The notes under the pieces: generated by a model
What the model was told of the DNA's origin: nothing
The model's database searches: none
What the model saw: the letters and a program-made list of their open reading frames with translations, nothing else
Position numbers and translations under genes: made by a program
Assembly: GCA_039030125.1 (NCBI GenBank)
Contig: JBCCEV010000151.1
Span: 1 to 10,389, forward strand
Length of the DNA: 10,389 nucleotides
Reading direction: 5' to 3'
Origin: JBCCEV01 sp039030125
GTDB lineage: Bacteria > Pseudomonadota > Gammaproteobacteria > Ga0077536
In this document: piece by piece, positions 1-7,444 of the stretch
Layout of the letters: every line of letters begins with the position of its first letter
Position numbering within the stretch: the stretch's first letter is position 1

Positions 1-2363
1 CCAGTATCAAATCGATCGGTCGGTGGCCTTGGAATCGACAGACGCAGGCGGAACTCATCGAGACGATTCAATCCGGCGGCGCCAAAACCATTGGCGTTTC
101 AGTACTTTATTCAGAACCCGAGCGCGCCCGAGGATTGGATTGGATCTCAGAGTTTCGAGAAATTACCAAGGAGCTTCCGAGCGACCTGCCGGCCGTCGCA
201 TCCCTCAACGACAAATTCGATGACGCCGAAAAAGCGCTCAACACTGACGGCATTCTGGGTCAAACAATGGGCAGCGGGGGCAATGTGGTCATCGGGATGC
301 AGTTCACGCCAGGGGAGCCAATCGGTAATCCGGACGCTGTGCTGCCAGATTTCATACGGAATTCAGCGATACCAGGCGAGAACATCGACGATCCAAGCGG
401 TGGTTTCGCGCTCCCAATTCAAACCATCGATGCCGATGCGCCAATAGCCTCGGTAGGTTCGCCTGCCGCAGCGATCGGCCATCTGCTCAATCCCACAGAT
501 GTCGATGGCGGCTTGCGCTTCGAAGCGCTTGTTGTCGAATACTTCGGCGAATTCTATCCATCGCTGTCGCTCGCTGTAGCGGCAAATAGTTTAAATCTCA
601 ATGCCAGCGACATTCGCGTTCAACTTGGTGAGTCAGTCAATCTTGGCAATCTAACGATCAAGACCGATTCCTACTTGTTATTGCAGACTTTTTTCTACGG
701 CGAACGCGAGGGCCGGCGGGCACCCTTCGACGTGTATTCGGCGAAAGAGGTGATGCAAGGCACCGTGCAAGTCTCGAACTTCAAGGACAAAATCGTTCTT
801 ATAGGGCCTACCGCCTTCGGCTTGGGATCGAGCTATCACACCCCAATCGGTGATGCCAATGGCGCCATCCTTGTTGCCGCCCACACAGTAGCTAGCATCC
901 TCAACGAAGACTTTTTCGTGGCGCCAGGCTGGGCCGGTTTCGCTGAATTCCTGATCCTGCTTCTCATCGGCGTTTATTTAATCGCACTGCTCCCGCGGCT
1001 AGGTGCGGCGCCGGCCGCAGGCGCGAGCATCGTTTTGTTCGTCGTGATGTTTATTGCCCAGCTCGCCATGATGGTTAGTCAAGCGACTTGGATTCAGTTG
1101 ATGACCCCATGCGCTTTGCTGGTCGTCGGCCACGTGTTGCTAACCACGAAACGGTACTTAGTGACCGAAGCCAGCAAACGGCGTCTCGATGTCGACTCCG
1201 CCGCCAGCAACCGGCAATTAGCGCTGCAGTTCCAACAACAAGGCCAACTTGACATGGCCTTTGATGCGTTTCGAAAACTACCGGCTGACGAACAAACCCT
1301 TGAGGCAATTTATGTGCTCGGCGGTGATTTCGAACGCAAGCGTCAGTTCAACAAGGCCGCCGCGGCGTACGAATACATTGCCTCAAAAGACCCCAGTTTC
1401 CGCGACATCAAAGACAAAGTGAGCCGCGCCAAGCAGCTCAACGATACGGTCATTATTGGCGGCAGCGGCGGGGGCGGTGCATCGCAAGCCGGTACGATGC
1501 TGCTAGACGGTAGCATCGAGAAACCGATGCTCGGCCGTTACGAAGTTGAGAAGGAGCTTGGAAAAGGTGCCATGGGGATCGTTTATCTCGGTAAGGATCC
1601 AATGATCAATCGCGTGGTTGCGATAAAAACCATGGGTCTCGCCGAGGAATTCGAAGGCGATGAACTGGAAGAGGCCCGTTCACGTTTCTTTCGCGAAGCC
1701 GAAACGGCGGGACGACTCGATCATCCGAATATCGTGCGGATATACGACGTCGGTGAGGAGCATGATCTGGCCTTCATCGCCATGGAGTTTTTGAAAGGGA
1801 AAGATCTCGTGCCGGAGACTAAGCCGGATGCCTTGTTACCCGTTTCCACGGTGCTCGGTATCATTTTCAAATCGGCAGTGGCGTTAGACTATGCGCATAA
1901 GCACAACGTCGTTCACCGCGATATCAAGCCAGCTAACATCATGTACGATCCGGAAAACAAGCAGGTGAAGCTAACGGACTTCGGCATCGCGAGAATCACC
2001 GATTCGAGTAAAACAAAAACCGGAATGGTGCTTGGAACTCCTTCTTATATGTCGCCGGAACAACTGTCTGGCAAGAAAGTAGATGGGCGATCGGATCTGT
2101 TCTCGCTTGGAGTTATGTTTTATCAGATGTTGTGCGGGAAACTTCCGTTCCAAGGTGATTCGATGGCGACCTTGATGTACCGAATTGCTAACGAAGAACC
2201 GCCCAATTTGCGCGAAATAAGACCCGACCTAGTAGGCCAGCGTCCTTGCATCGAACAAATTATTCAAAAGGCGCTGGTCAAAGATCCGGACGCACGCTAT
2301 CAAACCGGCGCGCAGTTTGCTAAAGATATTCAGCAGTGTGCGAAGAGCGGTAAGGCGGCTTAG
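1..2363 (+). CDS. CHASE2-sensor receptor Ser/Thr protein kinase (5' partial)
   Basis: Membrane receptor kinase that should phosphorylate Ser/Thr of cytoplasmic proteins in response to a periplasmic signal. The frame is open from nt 3 to the TAG at 2361, giving 786 visible residues (numbered from nt 3). The TTG at 135 is not the start, because CHASE2 sequence already lies upstream: GRWPW is at residues 6-10. Compared with the cyclase in this window, where GRWPW is at 76-80, about 70 N-terminal residues including the first TM are missing. Order: CHASE2 (1 to ~310), three TM helices (~315-333, 339-358, 362-381), a TPR-like helical stretch (~400-474), a Gly-rich linker (~486-492), and the kinase domain (~512-779). 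The kinase has glycine loop GKGAMG, VAIK Lys542, HRDIKPAN with Asp640, DFG Asp659, and SPE closing an activation loop rich in Thr/Ser. All catalytic residues are present, and it is an RD kinase. It is followed 2 nt later by a PP2C phosphatase. The ligand is unknown. Confidence 0.93.
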   Translation, partial: SIKSIGRWPWNRQTQAELIETIQSGGAKTIGVSVLYSEPERARGLDWISEFREITKELPSDLPAVASLNDKFDDAEKALNTDGILGQTMGSGGNVVIGMQFTPGEPIGNPDAVLPDFIRNSAIPGENIDDPSGGFALPIQTIDADAPIASVGSPAAAIGHLLNPTDVDGGLRFEALVVEYFGEFYPSLSLAVAANSLNLNASDIRVQLGESVNLGNLTIKTDSYLLLQTFFYGEREGRRAPFDVYSAKEVMQGTVQVSNFKDKIVLIGPTAFGLGSSYHTPIGDANGAILVAAHTVASILNEDFFVAPGWAGFAEFLILLLIGVYLIALLPRLGAAPAAGASIVLFVVMFIAQLAMMVSQATWIQLMTPCALLVVGHVLLTTKRYLVTEASKRRLDVDSAASNRQLALQFQQQGQLDMAFDAFRKLPADEQTLEAIYVLGGDFERKRQFNKAAAAYEYIASKDPSFRDIKDKVSRAKQLNDTVIIGGSGGGGASQAGTMLLDGSIEKPMLGRYEVEKELGKGAMGIVYLGKDPMINRVVAIKTMGLAEEFEGDELEEARSRFFREAETAGRLDHPNIVRIYDVGEEHDLAFIAMEFLKGKDLVPETKPDALLPVSTVLGIIFKSAVALDYAHKHNVVHRDIKPANIMYDPENKQVKLTDFGIARITDSSKTKTGMVLGTPSYMSPEQLSGKKVDGRSDLFSLGVMFYQMLCGKLPFQGDSMATLMYRIANEEPPNLREIRPDLVGQRPCIEQIIQKALVKDPDARYQTGAQFAKDIQQCAKSGKAA

Positions 2364-2365
2364 AA

Positions 2366-3193
2366 ATGTCGAACAGTATCGAAGTTGCCAATCTTTCCAA
2401 CACTGGGCGCCGCCGGCCCCACAACGAAGATAGTGCCGTTACCGATAGCGCTCTGGGGCTGGCAATTGTGGCCGATGGTATGGGCGGCTACAAAGCCGGT
2501 GAAGTCGCAAGCGCGATCGTCGCCAAAATGGTCCTCGACGCCGTTCGCGACGGGCTGCGCTCGGTGAAAAACGGGCAGGTCAACGAAGACAGCGGAATGA
2601 TGGAGCAAACCGAGGTTGTTAGAACTGCGGTACTGGAAGCCAACGCGCATGTGTTCAACACCGCGCAGACCGTTCCTCAATGCCAAGGCATGGGGACCAC
2701 TATTGTCTGCTTACTCGTTCGTGACGCCCGGATGACGGTCGCACATGTTGGAGATTCGCGACTGTATCGCCTCAAAAACGAAGAATTGAGCCAGGTCACC
2801 AGCGACCATTCGCTAATTCAGGAACTCATTGACCGCGGATTTTTCACTCCCGAGGAAGCCGTGGCCAACACGCCAAAAAACCTCGTCACAAGAGCTTTGG
2901 GCATCGAAGAATCGGTCGAAGTTGACGTCCAGGAACTCGATGTCAGCGACGACGAAATCTACCTTCTGTGCTCCGATGGACTCAACGATATGGTAGAAGA
3001 TGAAGAAATACGCTTAACCCTAAGTAAATATAGTGCTAATCTTGAGCAAGCTGCCGAAGAATTAGTCCGATTGGCCAACGAAAATGGCGGCAAGGATAAC
3101 GTATCGGTCGTACTCGTACGCCCCAAAACGCAGGCACCCACGAGGTTGGCATTTATCAATAAATTCAATCGCTTGCTTAAAAAGGGCAGCTGA
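2366..3193 (+). CDS. PP2C-type (PPM) Ser/Thr protein phosphatase
   Basis: Metal-dependent cytosolic phosphatase of the Stp1/PrpC type, expected to remove phosphate from the upstream kinase and its targets. It is 275 residues, slightly longer than the usual 240-250. The motifs run in family order: RPHNED (17-22), VADGMGG with metal ligands Asp37/Gly38, GMGTT (108-112), HVGDSR (127-132), TSDHS (145-149), TRALG (175-179), LLCSDG with Asp204, and GGKDN with Asp244. All expected metal and phosphate ligands are present, so it should be active. No TM or sensor domain is seen, which separates it from SpoIIE/RsbU-type phosphatases. The C-terminal ~20 residues form a basic, amphipathic-looking tail (AFINKFNRLLKK) beyond the catalytic fold; membrane contact near the receptor kinase is possible but inferred. 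The ATG is 2 nt after the kinase stop, with an AAGG about 10 nt upstream inside the kinase gene, so the two are probably translationally coupled. Confidence 0.95.
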   Translation: MSNSIEVANLSNTGRRRPHNEDSAVTDSALGLAIVADGMGGYKAGEVASAIVAKMVLDAVRDGLRSVKNGQVNEDSGMMEQTEVVRTAVLEANAHVFNTAQTVPQCQGMGTTIVCLLVRDARMTVAHVGDSRLYRLKNEELSQVTSDHSLIQELIDRGFFTPEEAVANTPKNLVTRALGIEESVEVDVQELDVSDDEIYLLCSDGLNDMVEDEEIRLTLSKYSANLEQAAEELVRLANENGGKDNVSVVLVRPKTQAPTRLAFINKFNRLLKKGS

Positions 3194-3194
3194 C

Positions 3195-3198
3195 AGGA
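3195..3198 (+). promoter_or_regulatory. Ribosome binding site of the FHA gene
   Basis: AGGA lies 7 nt before the ATG at 3206, inside the 12-nt spacer after the phosphatase stop codon. It supports this start and shows that the FHA gene can load ribosomes itself. Confidence 0.6.
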
Positions 3199-3205
3199 CA
3201 GAACG

Positions 3206-3955
3206 ATGGCTAAGATGGTTCTCAGCTTGAATGGCACGGTTCAAGGTGAATTCCCCCTTGATAAAGAACGCCTCTCAATAGGGCGCAAACCAGAAAATGA
3301 CATCCAGATTGATAATCTGGCGGTCAGCGGCAAACACGCGATGATCATTACGATCCTCGACGATTCTTTTCTGGAAGATTTGGGGAGCACCAACGGAACG
3401 TACGTCAACGGTAAACTCGTCAAAAAGCACGCGTTGCGCAACGGCGATGTAATCGGGCTCGGTAAACACGAGCTCAAATACGTCAACGAACATGCAACCG
3501 CCGATGACGAAGAATTCGAAAAAACAATGATCATCCGCCCGGGCTCAGCGAGTGCTGCGGTCGCGGCGGCGAAAGCCGCGGAGGCTGCGGTTTCAGATGA
3601 AGCGGCGACACCAGCACCGGCAGCCGAAGCCGCTGCCGCGCCAGCGGCAAAACCCGCGCCTGGCGGCGGTGGTGGTATGCCACTGGGTAAACTACAAGTC
3701 CTTAATGGTCCTATCGCGGGTAAAGAGCTGGAGCTGACGAAGGCGCTGATAACGTTAGGAAAACCGGGAACGCAGGTGGCTGTGATATCGCGGCGGCCAC
3801 AGGGCTATTTCCTCACTCATATTGAAGGCGACGGGACGAACGACAACTTCCCAGTCGTGAACAACAATCCGATTGGACCGCAAGCTTACGCCGTGCAAAA
3901 CGGCGACATTATCGAGCTCGCCGGCATCAAGATGGAGTTCAGCCTCGTTAAGTAA
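3206..3955 (+). CDS. FHA domain phosphothreonine-binding protein with a second FHA-like half
   Basis: Cytosolic adaptor that should bind phosphothreonine made by the upstream kinase. It has 249 residues. The N-terminal FHA domain (~5-95) carries the conserved binding residues: Arg27 in IGR, Ser41 and His44 in VSGKH, LGSTNGT (59-65) and VNG (67-69). A short acidic stretch then leads to EKTMII (Thr107). Next is an Ala/Pro-rich linker (~114-152) ending in five glycines. The C-terminal half (~160-248) begins LGKLQVLNGPIAGKELEL and ends NGDIIELAGIKMEF, which echoes the strand pattern of FHA folds (compare NGDVIGLGKHELKY in the first), but lacks the IGR, SxxH and STNGT residues. I read it as a degenerate FHA-like domain that probably does not bind phosphothreonine. 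Last gene of the + strand set, followed by a terminator. No TM, no signal peptide. Confidence 0.92.
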   Translation: MAKMVLSLNGTVQGEFPLDKERLSIGRKPENDIQIDNLAVSGKHAMIITILDDSFLEDLGSTNGTYVNGKLVKKHALRNGDVIGLGKHELKYVNEHATADDEEFEKTMIIRPGSASAAVAAAKAAEAAVSDEAATPAPAAEAAAAPAAKPAPGGGGGMPLGKLQVLNGPIAGKELELTKALITLGKPGTQVAVISRRPQGYFLTHIEGDGTNDNFPVVNNNPIGPQAYAVQNGDIIELAGIKMEFSLVK

Positions 3956-3975
3956 CCTTCTGCAAGTGCAGAGTG

Positions 3976-4004
3976 AAAAAGCCCCGCCCAAGCGGGGCTT
4001 TTTT
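3976..4004. terminator. Rho-independent terminator, usable from both strands
   Basis: A perfect 7-bp stem GCCCCGC (3981-3987) / GCGGGGC (3992-3998) with loop CCAA. It is preceded by AAAAA and followed by TTTTTT, so the A/T tracts extend the pairing. It starts about 20 nt after the FHA stop codon and clearly ends the kinase-phosphatase-FHA transcript. Because the opposite strand also has a T run after the same stem, it could stop transcripts from the - strand operon that read through the 4005-4551 region. Confidence 0.9.
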
Positions 4005-4095
4005 GTTTGCTGCAAAGTAAGTTGGTTTGCGTAGGCGTTGACGCAACATAGATCCACAGAGTGGGCGAACTTGTCGGGTCCAGCTAGATACGCGG

Positions 4096-4514
4096 GAGCG
4101 AGCTTCGCTGAGCCGCAGGTGTCGTTAGGTGAGTTATTCAAACGTTGAGGGACGAGCGAGCCTCGCACCACTGACTCAATCCTCATCAGCGCGCGCAAGA
4201 AGTTGCTAACCCGGGACAGCCTGTACTTGCACCCGGTAAATGATGAACTTCGCGGCTTCATATCCGCGCTCCAAGAGAAGCATCACGAGCCCAGGAGCTG
4301 GATATAAGCTCGCCGGCAAGACGCCAAGCTAGACTGAGATAGACGTGATGCTTAGTCCAGCGCCCGCCAGACCTCAGGAACGTCGCGCGAGCTCGCGGCA
4401 AAAATTCAGGGCGTAGTGAGCCCAGCCGAGCTGGATCTAGGTCATTAGCGTGTGGGACGCGCTCCGAAGCGCACGATAAGGCATCCTACAATTGCTGAGC
4501 GAGGCGTGAGCGAG
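4096..4514 (+). repeat. Dispersed GAGCGAG heptamer, four copies
   Basis: Copies are at 4096-4102, 4154-4160, 4497-4503 and 4508-4514. The first two extend to GAGCGAGCTTCG and GAGCGAGCCTCG, an 11 of 12 match. The last two are a tandem pair separated by GCGT. In the first copy AGCGA-GCT-TCGCT can form a small stem. Function unknown; the pattern could be chance in GC-rich non-coding DNA. Confidence 0.35.
4287..4439 (+). repeat. Imperfect direct repeat, two copies 131 bp apart
   Basis: The copy at 4287-4306 reads GAGCCCAGGAGCTGGATATA. The copy at 4418-4439 matches it except for a CC insertion after GAGCCCAG and one substitution near the end (A to C). The similarity does not extend into the flanks. 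It may be a remnant of a local duplication or of a repeated element. Confidence 0.35.
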
Positions 4515-4551
4515 CGCGAAACAAAAGGACACTCTATGCGCCGTAGCCTGG

Positions 4552-6792
4552 TTACTTCGAGGTGTGGGAGAACGAACCGTCCCAGTCCGCCCCCGGCGGA
4601 CTCTTTCGAAAATCAGCGATCCGCTCGATATAAACATCGTACAGTGTTGATGATTTGGATTGCTTTTTGAGGTTAACGAGATTGAGCTCAGCCATATCCC
4701 ACTGCTGAGAGCGATAAAGCTTTAGCGTTTCACGAAACAGTTTGAGCTCCCCTTTCGCCTTCGAGTCCAGTTCGGTTTTCAAACATAGCGGTTCGTAGAT
4801 CCCCACCCCTTTGGTCTTGCCCTTAACAACCACCCGATCAAGTTCTCGGAACGCATAGTCAGGAAGCAATGAAGCGGTTGACTCGCTGACAATGAAGTTC
4901 ACGCCATAGGGCTTGGTGAGCCCTTCCAAACGCGAGCCCAGGTTCACCTCATCGCCAAGCACGGTATAGGCTTGGCGAAATTGCGAGCCCATATCCCCAA
5001 CGCTCATCAAACCGGTATTGATCCCAACGCCAATTTGAATTTCCTGCCACCCTTTAGACCGAAACTCCTCGTTAATTTCCCTGAGCCTACCCAACATTTG
5101 GAGTCCCGCTTCCACGGCATGCCGCGCATGATCGACATCATCGACCGGCGCTCCCCAAAACGCCATGATCGCATCGCCCATGTACTTATCGATCGTCCCT
5201 CGTGATTCATGAATCACGCGCGTCATAGGGGTGAGAAACATATTCATAAGCTCAGAAAGTTCAGCGGGCGATAAACCTTCCGAGAGCGTGGTGAAACCTC
5301 TAACGTCGGAAAACAGGACGGACAGCTCCTTATTCGCTGCAGCCTGTGAGTAGCCCGTTGGTGACTTCGCCATTTCATCGACCAGTTCCGGCGGGAGGTA
5401 CTGTCCGAACAGACCAGTCAGTTGTCGCTTGCCGCGGGTCTCTACGAAGTACCCGTAAGACATATGGACGACGAAGATGGTCAAAACGAGCAACAGGCCG
5501 GAAGCGACTGGTAACACCAAGTTCCCCGCGCTCCAGAACAAATGATTTAAGCCGGCATAGAGAACTAACGAGACAACGGTGACGACGCTCGTGCTTAACG
5601 GGCTAAGTAAAGTGCCCGCCACAATCATTACCAAACCGCCAATAATCAGCAACAAGACCTCCGCGCCCAACGTGTAGGCCGGTGCCTGTTTTAGGGTATT
5701 GTTCAGCGCGCCTGAGATAAGATTTGCGTGAACCTCAACGCCTGGGAAAGCGCCATCAACTGGCGTTGAACGCAGGTCAAGGAGCCCCGGTGCGCTGGTG
5801 CCAACTAGAACGATCGCATTTTGAAGCGCATCTTTGTCCGCAACTCCGTTAATGACTTCCGTAGCCGGAATGTAGGGGTAACTGCCCTTGTTGCCGCGGT
5901 AAGGGACCAGCGCTTTGACCTCTGCGTCGACCGGGATCCGGAAGCTTCCCACGCGCAACCACTCCAAACCGGGGTAACCGCTGGTACGAAAAAGCGGCTG
6001 AACAAACTCGGGGATTACCTCCTGCGCTTCTAAAACCTCCTTAACGATTTCGAGCGATAACGACGAATAGTAGGCATCCTCATATTCCATGAGCATTGGC
6101 ACTCGCCGCACGACACCATCAGCGTCAAGCGTTGGCGTGAAATGACCTTGACTCAACGCGCTGGAAGCCAATTGTTTGAGATTGGCTCCGAAACCGTGAG
6201 CGGTCTCAAAGCTCACTCTTTTCGCTCTGAATTCGCGTTGGTCAAAAGCTGGCTTGGGAAGTTCGCCAATGGCAACGTCACTGTCTGCCGCGCCGTCGAA
6301 GTAATAGCCCAAAACCACCGGATACTTCTGAATGGTTTCCGCAAAGATCCCGTCGTAATCCAAATCGGGGCGGATCACCTGCAGTTGCGACTGGAAGTTC
6401 TCATCGTCCGCCAGCGCGCCCGATGCCAGCCCTTCGAGAACGCCTAATCCCGAACTTTCATCAGGCTCGGCGAAAACAATATCAAAGCCGACGATGCGTA
6501 TGTCGTAGGTTTCAAAGAGCTGCTCGACGAGCTTGGCGACCTTATTCCGCGGCCAAGGCCATCTCCCCTCGGCCGTAAGACTTGCTTCGTCGATGTCCAC
6601 GATCACGATGCTGTGATCGATATCGCGCGGCATGGTCATCGTTAAATGACGATCATAAGCCCACAGCTCGACTCGCTCGAGCAAATCCAGGCGAATGATC
6701 TCGGCCGCATGCGCGACAAATACCATCGTTATCAGGCTCGCAAGCGCTACGCGGATCCAGTTCTCTTTAAATCTATTGAGGATTCGCTTCAT
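4552..6792 (-). CDS. CHASE2-sensor class III adenylate cyclase
   Basis: Membrane receptor predicted to make cAMP from ATP under control of a periplasmic signal. It has 746 residues. Order: TM1 (~14-34), periplasmic CHASE2 (~36-365) with GRWPWPR (76-82) and GFDIVFAEPD (102-111), three TM helices (~376-397, 401-419, 424-446), a short linker with FGQYLPPELVDEM, and a cyclase domain (~486-660). Metal-binding Asp496 (LFSD) and Asp540 (YMGD), adenine-selecting Lys536 and Thr610, and transition-state Asn617 and Arg621 are all present. The Lys/Thr pair points to ATP rather than GTP; Thr replaces the mammalian Asp, as in several bacterial cyclases. The helical tail (~675-730) ends in PPGADWDGSF, a usual close of this family. 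The ATG at 6792 is preceded by AGGGGA. It lies 61 bp behind the auxiliary lipoprotein gene on the same strand, probably as the last gene of the transporter operon. It is homologous in its sensor to the kinase at the left edge. Confidence 0.95.
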   Translation of the reverse strand: MKRILNRFKENWIRVALASLITMVFVAHAAEIIRLDLLERVELWAYDRHLTMTMPRDIDHSIVIVDIDEASLTAEGRWPWPRNKVAKLVEQLFETYDIRIVGFDIVFAEPDESSGLGVLEGLASGALADDENFQSQLQVIRPDLDYDGIFAETIQKYPVVLGYYFDGAADSDVAIGELPKPAFDQREFRAKRVSFETAHGFGANLKQLASSALSQGHFTPTLDADGVVRRVPMLMEYEDAYYSSLSLEIVKEVLEAQEVIPEFVQPLFRTSGYPGLEWLRVGSFRIPVDAEVKALVPYRGNKGSYPYIPATEVINGVADKDALQNAIVLVGTSAPGLLDLRSTPVDGAFPGVEVHANLISGALNNTLKQAPAYTLGAEVLLLIIGGLVMIVAGTLLSPLSTSVVTVVSLVLYAGLNHLFWSAGNLVLPVASGLLLVLTIFVVHMSYGYFVETRGKRQLTGLFGQYLPPELVDEMAKSPTGYSQAAANKELSVLFSDVRGFTTLSEGLSPAELSELMNMFLTPMTRVIHESRGTIDKYMGDAIMAFWGAPVDDVDHARHAVEAGLQMLGRLREINEEFRSKGWQEIQIGVGINTGLMSVGDMGSQFRQAYTVLGDEVNLGSRLEGLTKPYGVNFIVSESTASLLPDYAFRELDRVVVKGKTKGVGIYEPLCLKTELDSKAKGELKLFRETLKLYRSQQWDMAELNLVNLKKQSKSSTLYDVYIERIADFRKSPPGADWDGSFSHTSK

Positions 6793-6853
6793 GGGTCCCC
6801 TAACTTCCCCTCTGCCGGCGCTATCTTGCCGCGCCTATCCTACGACGCTTTTA
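6793..6853 (-). other. Spacer before the cyclase gene
   Basis: This is the only sizeable gap inside the - strand gene set. It contains GGCGC/GCGCC arms (about 6809-6827) without a following T run, so no terminator is seen. No clear -35/-10 pair is visible. AGGGGA just before the ATG is the likely ribosome binding site. Co-transcription with the transporter genes is the simplest reading, but a weak internal promoter cannot be excluded. Confidence 0.45.
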
Positions 6854-7444
6854 CTAATTGCGCTCACTCAGATCTTGTACCAACCGCGAATAGACTTCGT
6901 CGAGCGCATACCCCATTTCTGCCACAAAAGCGCTCAGCGAGTCATCCGAAACCTGCTTTACCGCACGGTAGCGCGCGGCTACCAAGTTATCGCCCCGCTG
7001 GGAGGAGCGGATTACGATGTCAATCGCGACCACGGCTTCGTAGGTCTTACCGCGCTTGCGTCGCTCGAACTGAATAATACGGCCGCGGGCTTGATAATCG
7101 GCTCCGGTTTGATCATCGGAAACGCCGCTAAAACATTTGGTTTCGCGAAGAAAATCGCCGAGGGAGGCGGTGAGCAGCGACCGTGGGCTGTCAACCCAAA
7201 ATTGGTAATTGTGCTGAGTTAGCGTGAGCCCGTCGTCATGCGCATGAATGATGGCCCGTTCACCATGCAGGGGACTTGAATCGAACCGATCGATCCATAT
7301 AGCGCCTTCCAACGCGGCCCCATCACAAACGTCATGGGCACTCGAGGCTGGCAATCGATAAAAATGCTCTTTTGGCGCCGCCGCCCCCAGCGTGCACGCG
7401 CCAAGGGCGCCGAGAGCAACCAACGATAGAGCGCGTTGAATCAT
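6854..7444 (-). CDS. PqiC-type ABC transport auxiliary lipoprotein (outer membrane)
   Basis: Lipoprotein partner of an MCE-type envelope transporter, of the ABC_trans_aux / PqiC (YmbA) family. It has 196 residues. A signal peptide with hydrophobic core runs to the lipobox LGAC with Cys17. The mature protein begins TLGAAAPKEHFYRLP, and the following FYRLP, IWIDRFDSS and YQFWVDSPRSLL segments fit the family. The residue after Cys is Thr, not Asp, which suggests export to the outer membrane. In PqiABC, PqiC sits at the outer membrane and receives the MCE needle, and a similar role is inferred here. Its ATG overlaps the MCE gene stop by 4 bp (ATGA), with GAGG just upstream. There is no mlaC-like gene next to it, so this lipoprotein is the only outer-membrane-side component in the set. 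It ends 61 bp before the cyclase gene. Confidence 0.88.
   Translation of the reverse strand: MIQRALSLVALGALGACTLGAAAPKEHFYRLPASSAHDVCDGAALEGAIWIDRFDSSPLHGERAIIHAHDDGLTLTQHNYQFWVDSPRSLLTASLGDFLRETKCFSGVSDDQTGADYQARGRIIQFERRKRGKTYEAVVAIDIVIRSSQRGDNLVAARYRAVKQVSDDSLSAFVAEMGYALDEVYSRLVQDLSERN

Larger units (their letters stand above)
4005..4551. other. 547-bp region between convergent operons, no convincing gene
   Basis: No frame here has family-like protein sequence. A - strand open frame covering 3755-4261 runs antisense into the FHA gene and looks spurious. Structures that can be seen: four GAGCGAG heptamers (4096, 4154, 4497, 4508); an imperfect direct repeat (4287-4306 and 4418-4439); a 12-bp perfect palindrome CGCGAGCTCGCG (4386-4397); and small hairpins CCAGC-CGA-GCTGG (4422-4434) and GCGCT-CCGA-AGCGC (4459-4472), none followed by a T run on either strand. 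The region holds the 3' UTR of the - strand operon and may be a decayed gene or a repeated intergenic element. I cannot tell which from the sequence alone. Confidence 0.6.

Noticed and set aside
135..2363. TTG at 135 as the start of the kinase gene
   Set aside because: The frame is open to nt 3 and the upstream codons encode the CHASE2 motif GRWPW and its following helix, so the gene begins outside the window.
1..3955. Type VI secretion PpkA-PppA-Fha regulatory module
   Set aside because: The kinase, phosphatase and FHA trio is similar in kind, but no T6SS structural gene is present and the kinase has a CHASE2 sensor and TPR-like linker not typical of PpkA.
4118..4130. Integron attC-like core GTTAGGT at 4124
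   Set aside because: No matching RYYYAAC partner with the required inner repeats could be found at a suitable distance, and there is no integrase or cassette structure.
3755..4261. 168-codon - strand ORF
   Set aside because: It is antisense to the end of the FHA gene, crosses the terminator, and shows no recognisable domain. Most likely chance.
4386..4397. 12-bp palindrome CGCGAGCTCGCG as terminator or operator
   Set aside because: It is not followed by a T run on either strand and is not near a promoter or gene start.
4459..4472. GCGCT-CCGA-AGCGC hairpin as terminator of the cyclase gene
   Set aside because: The stem is only 5 bp and there is no T run on the - strand after it.
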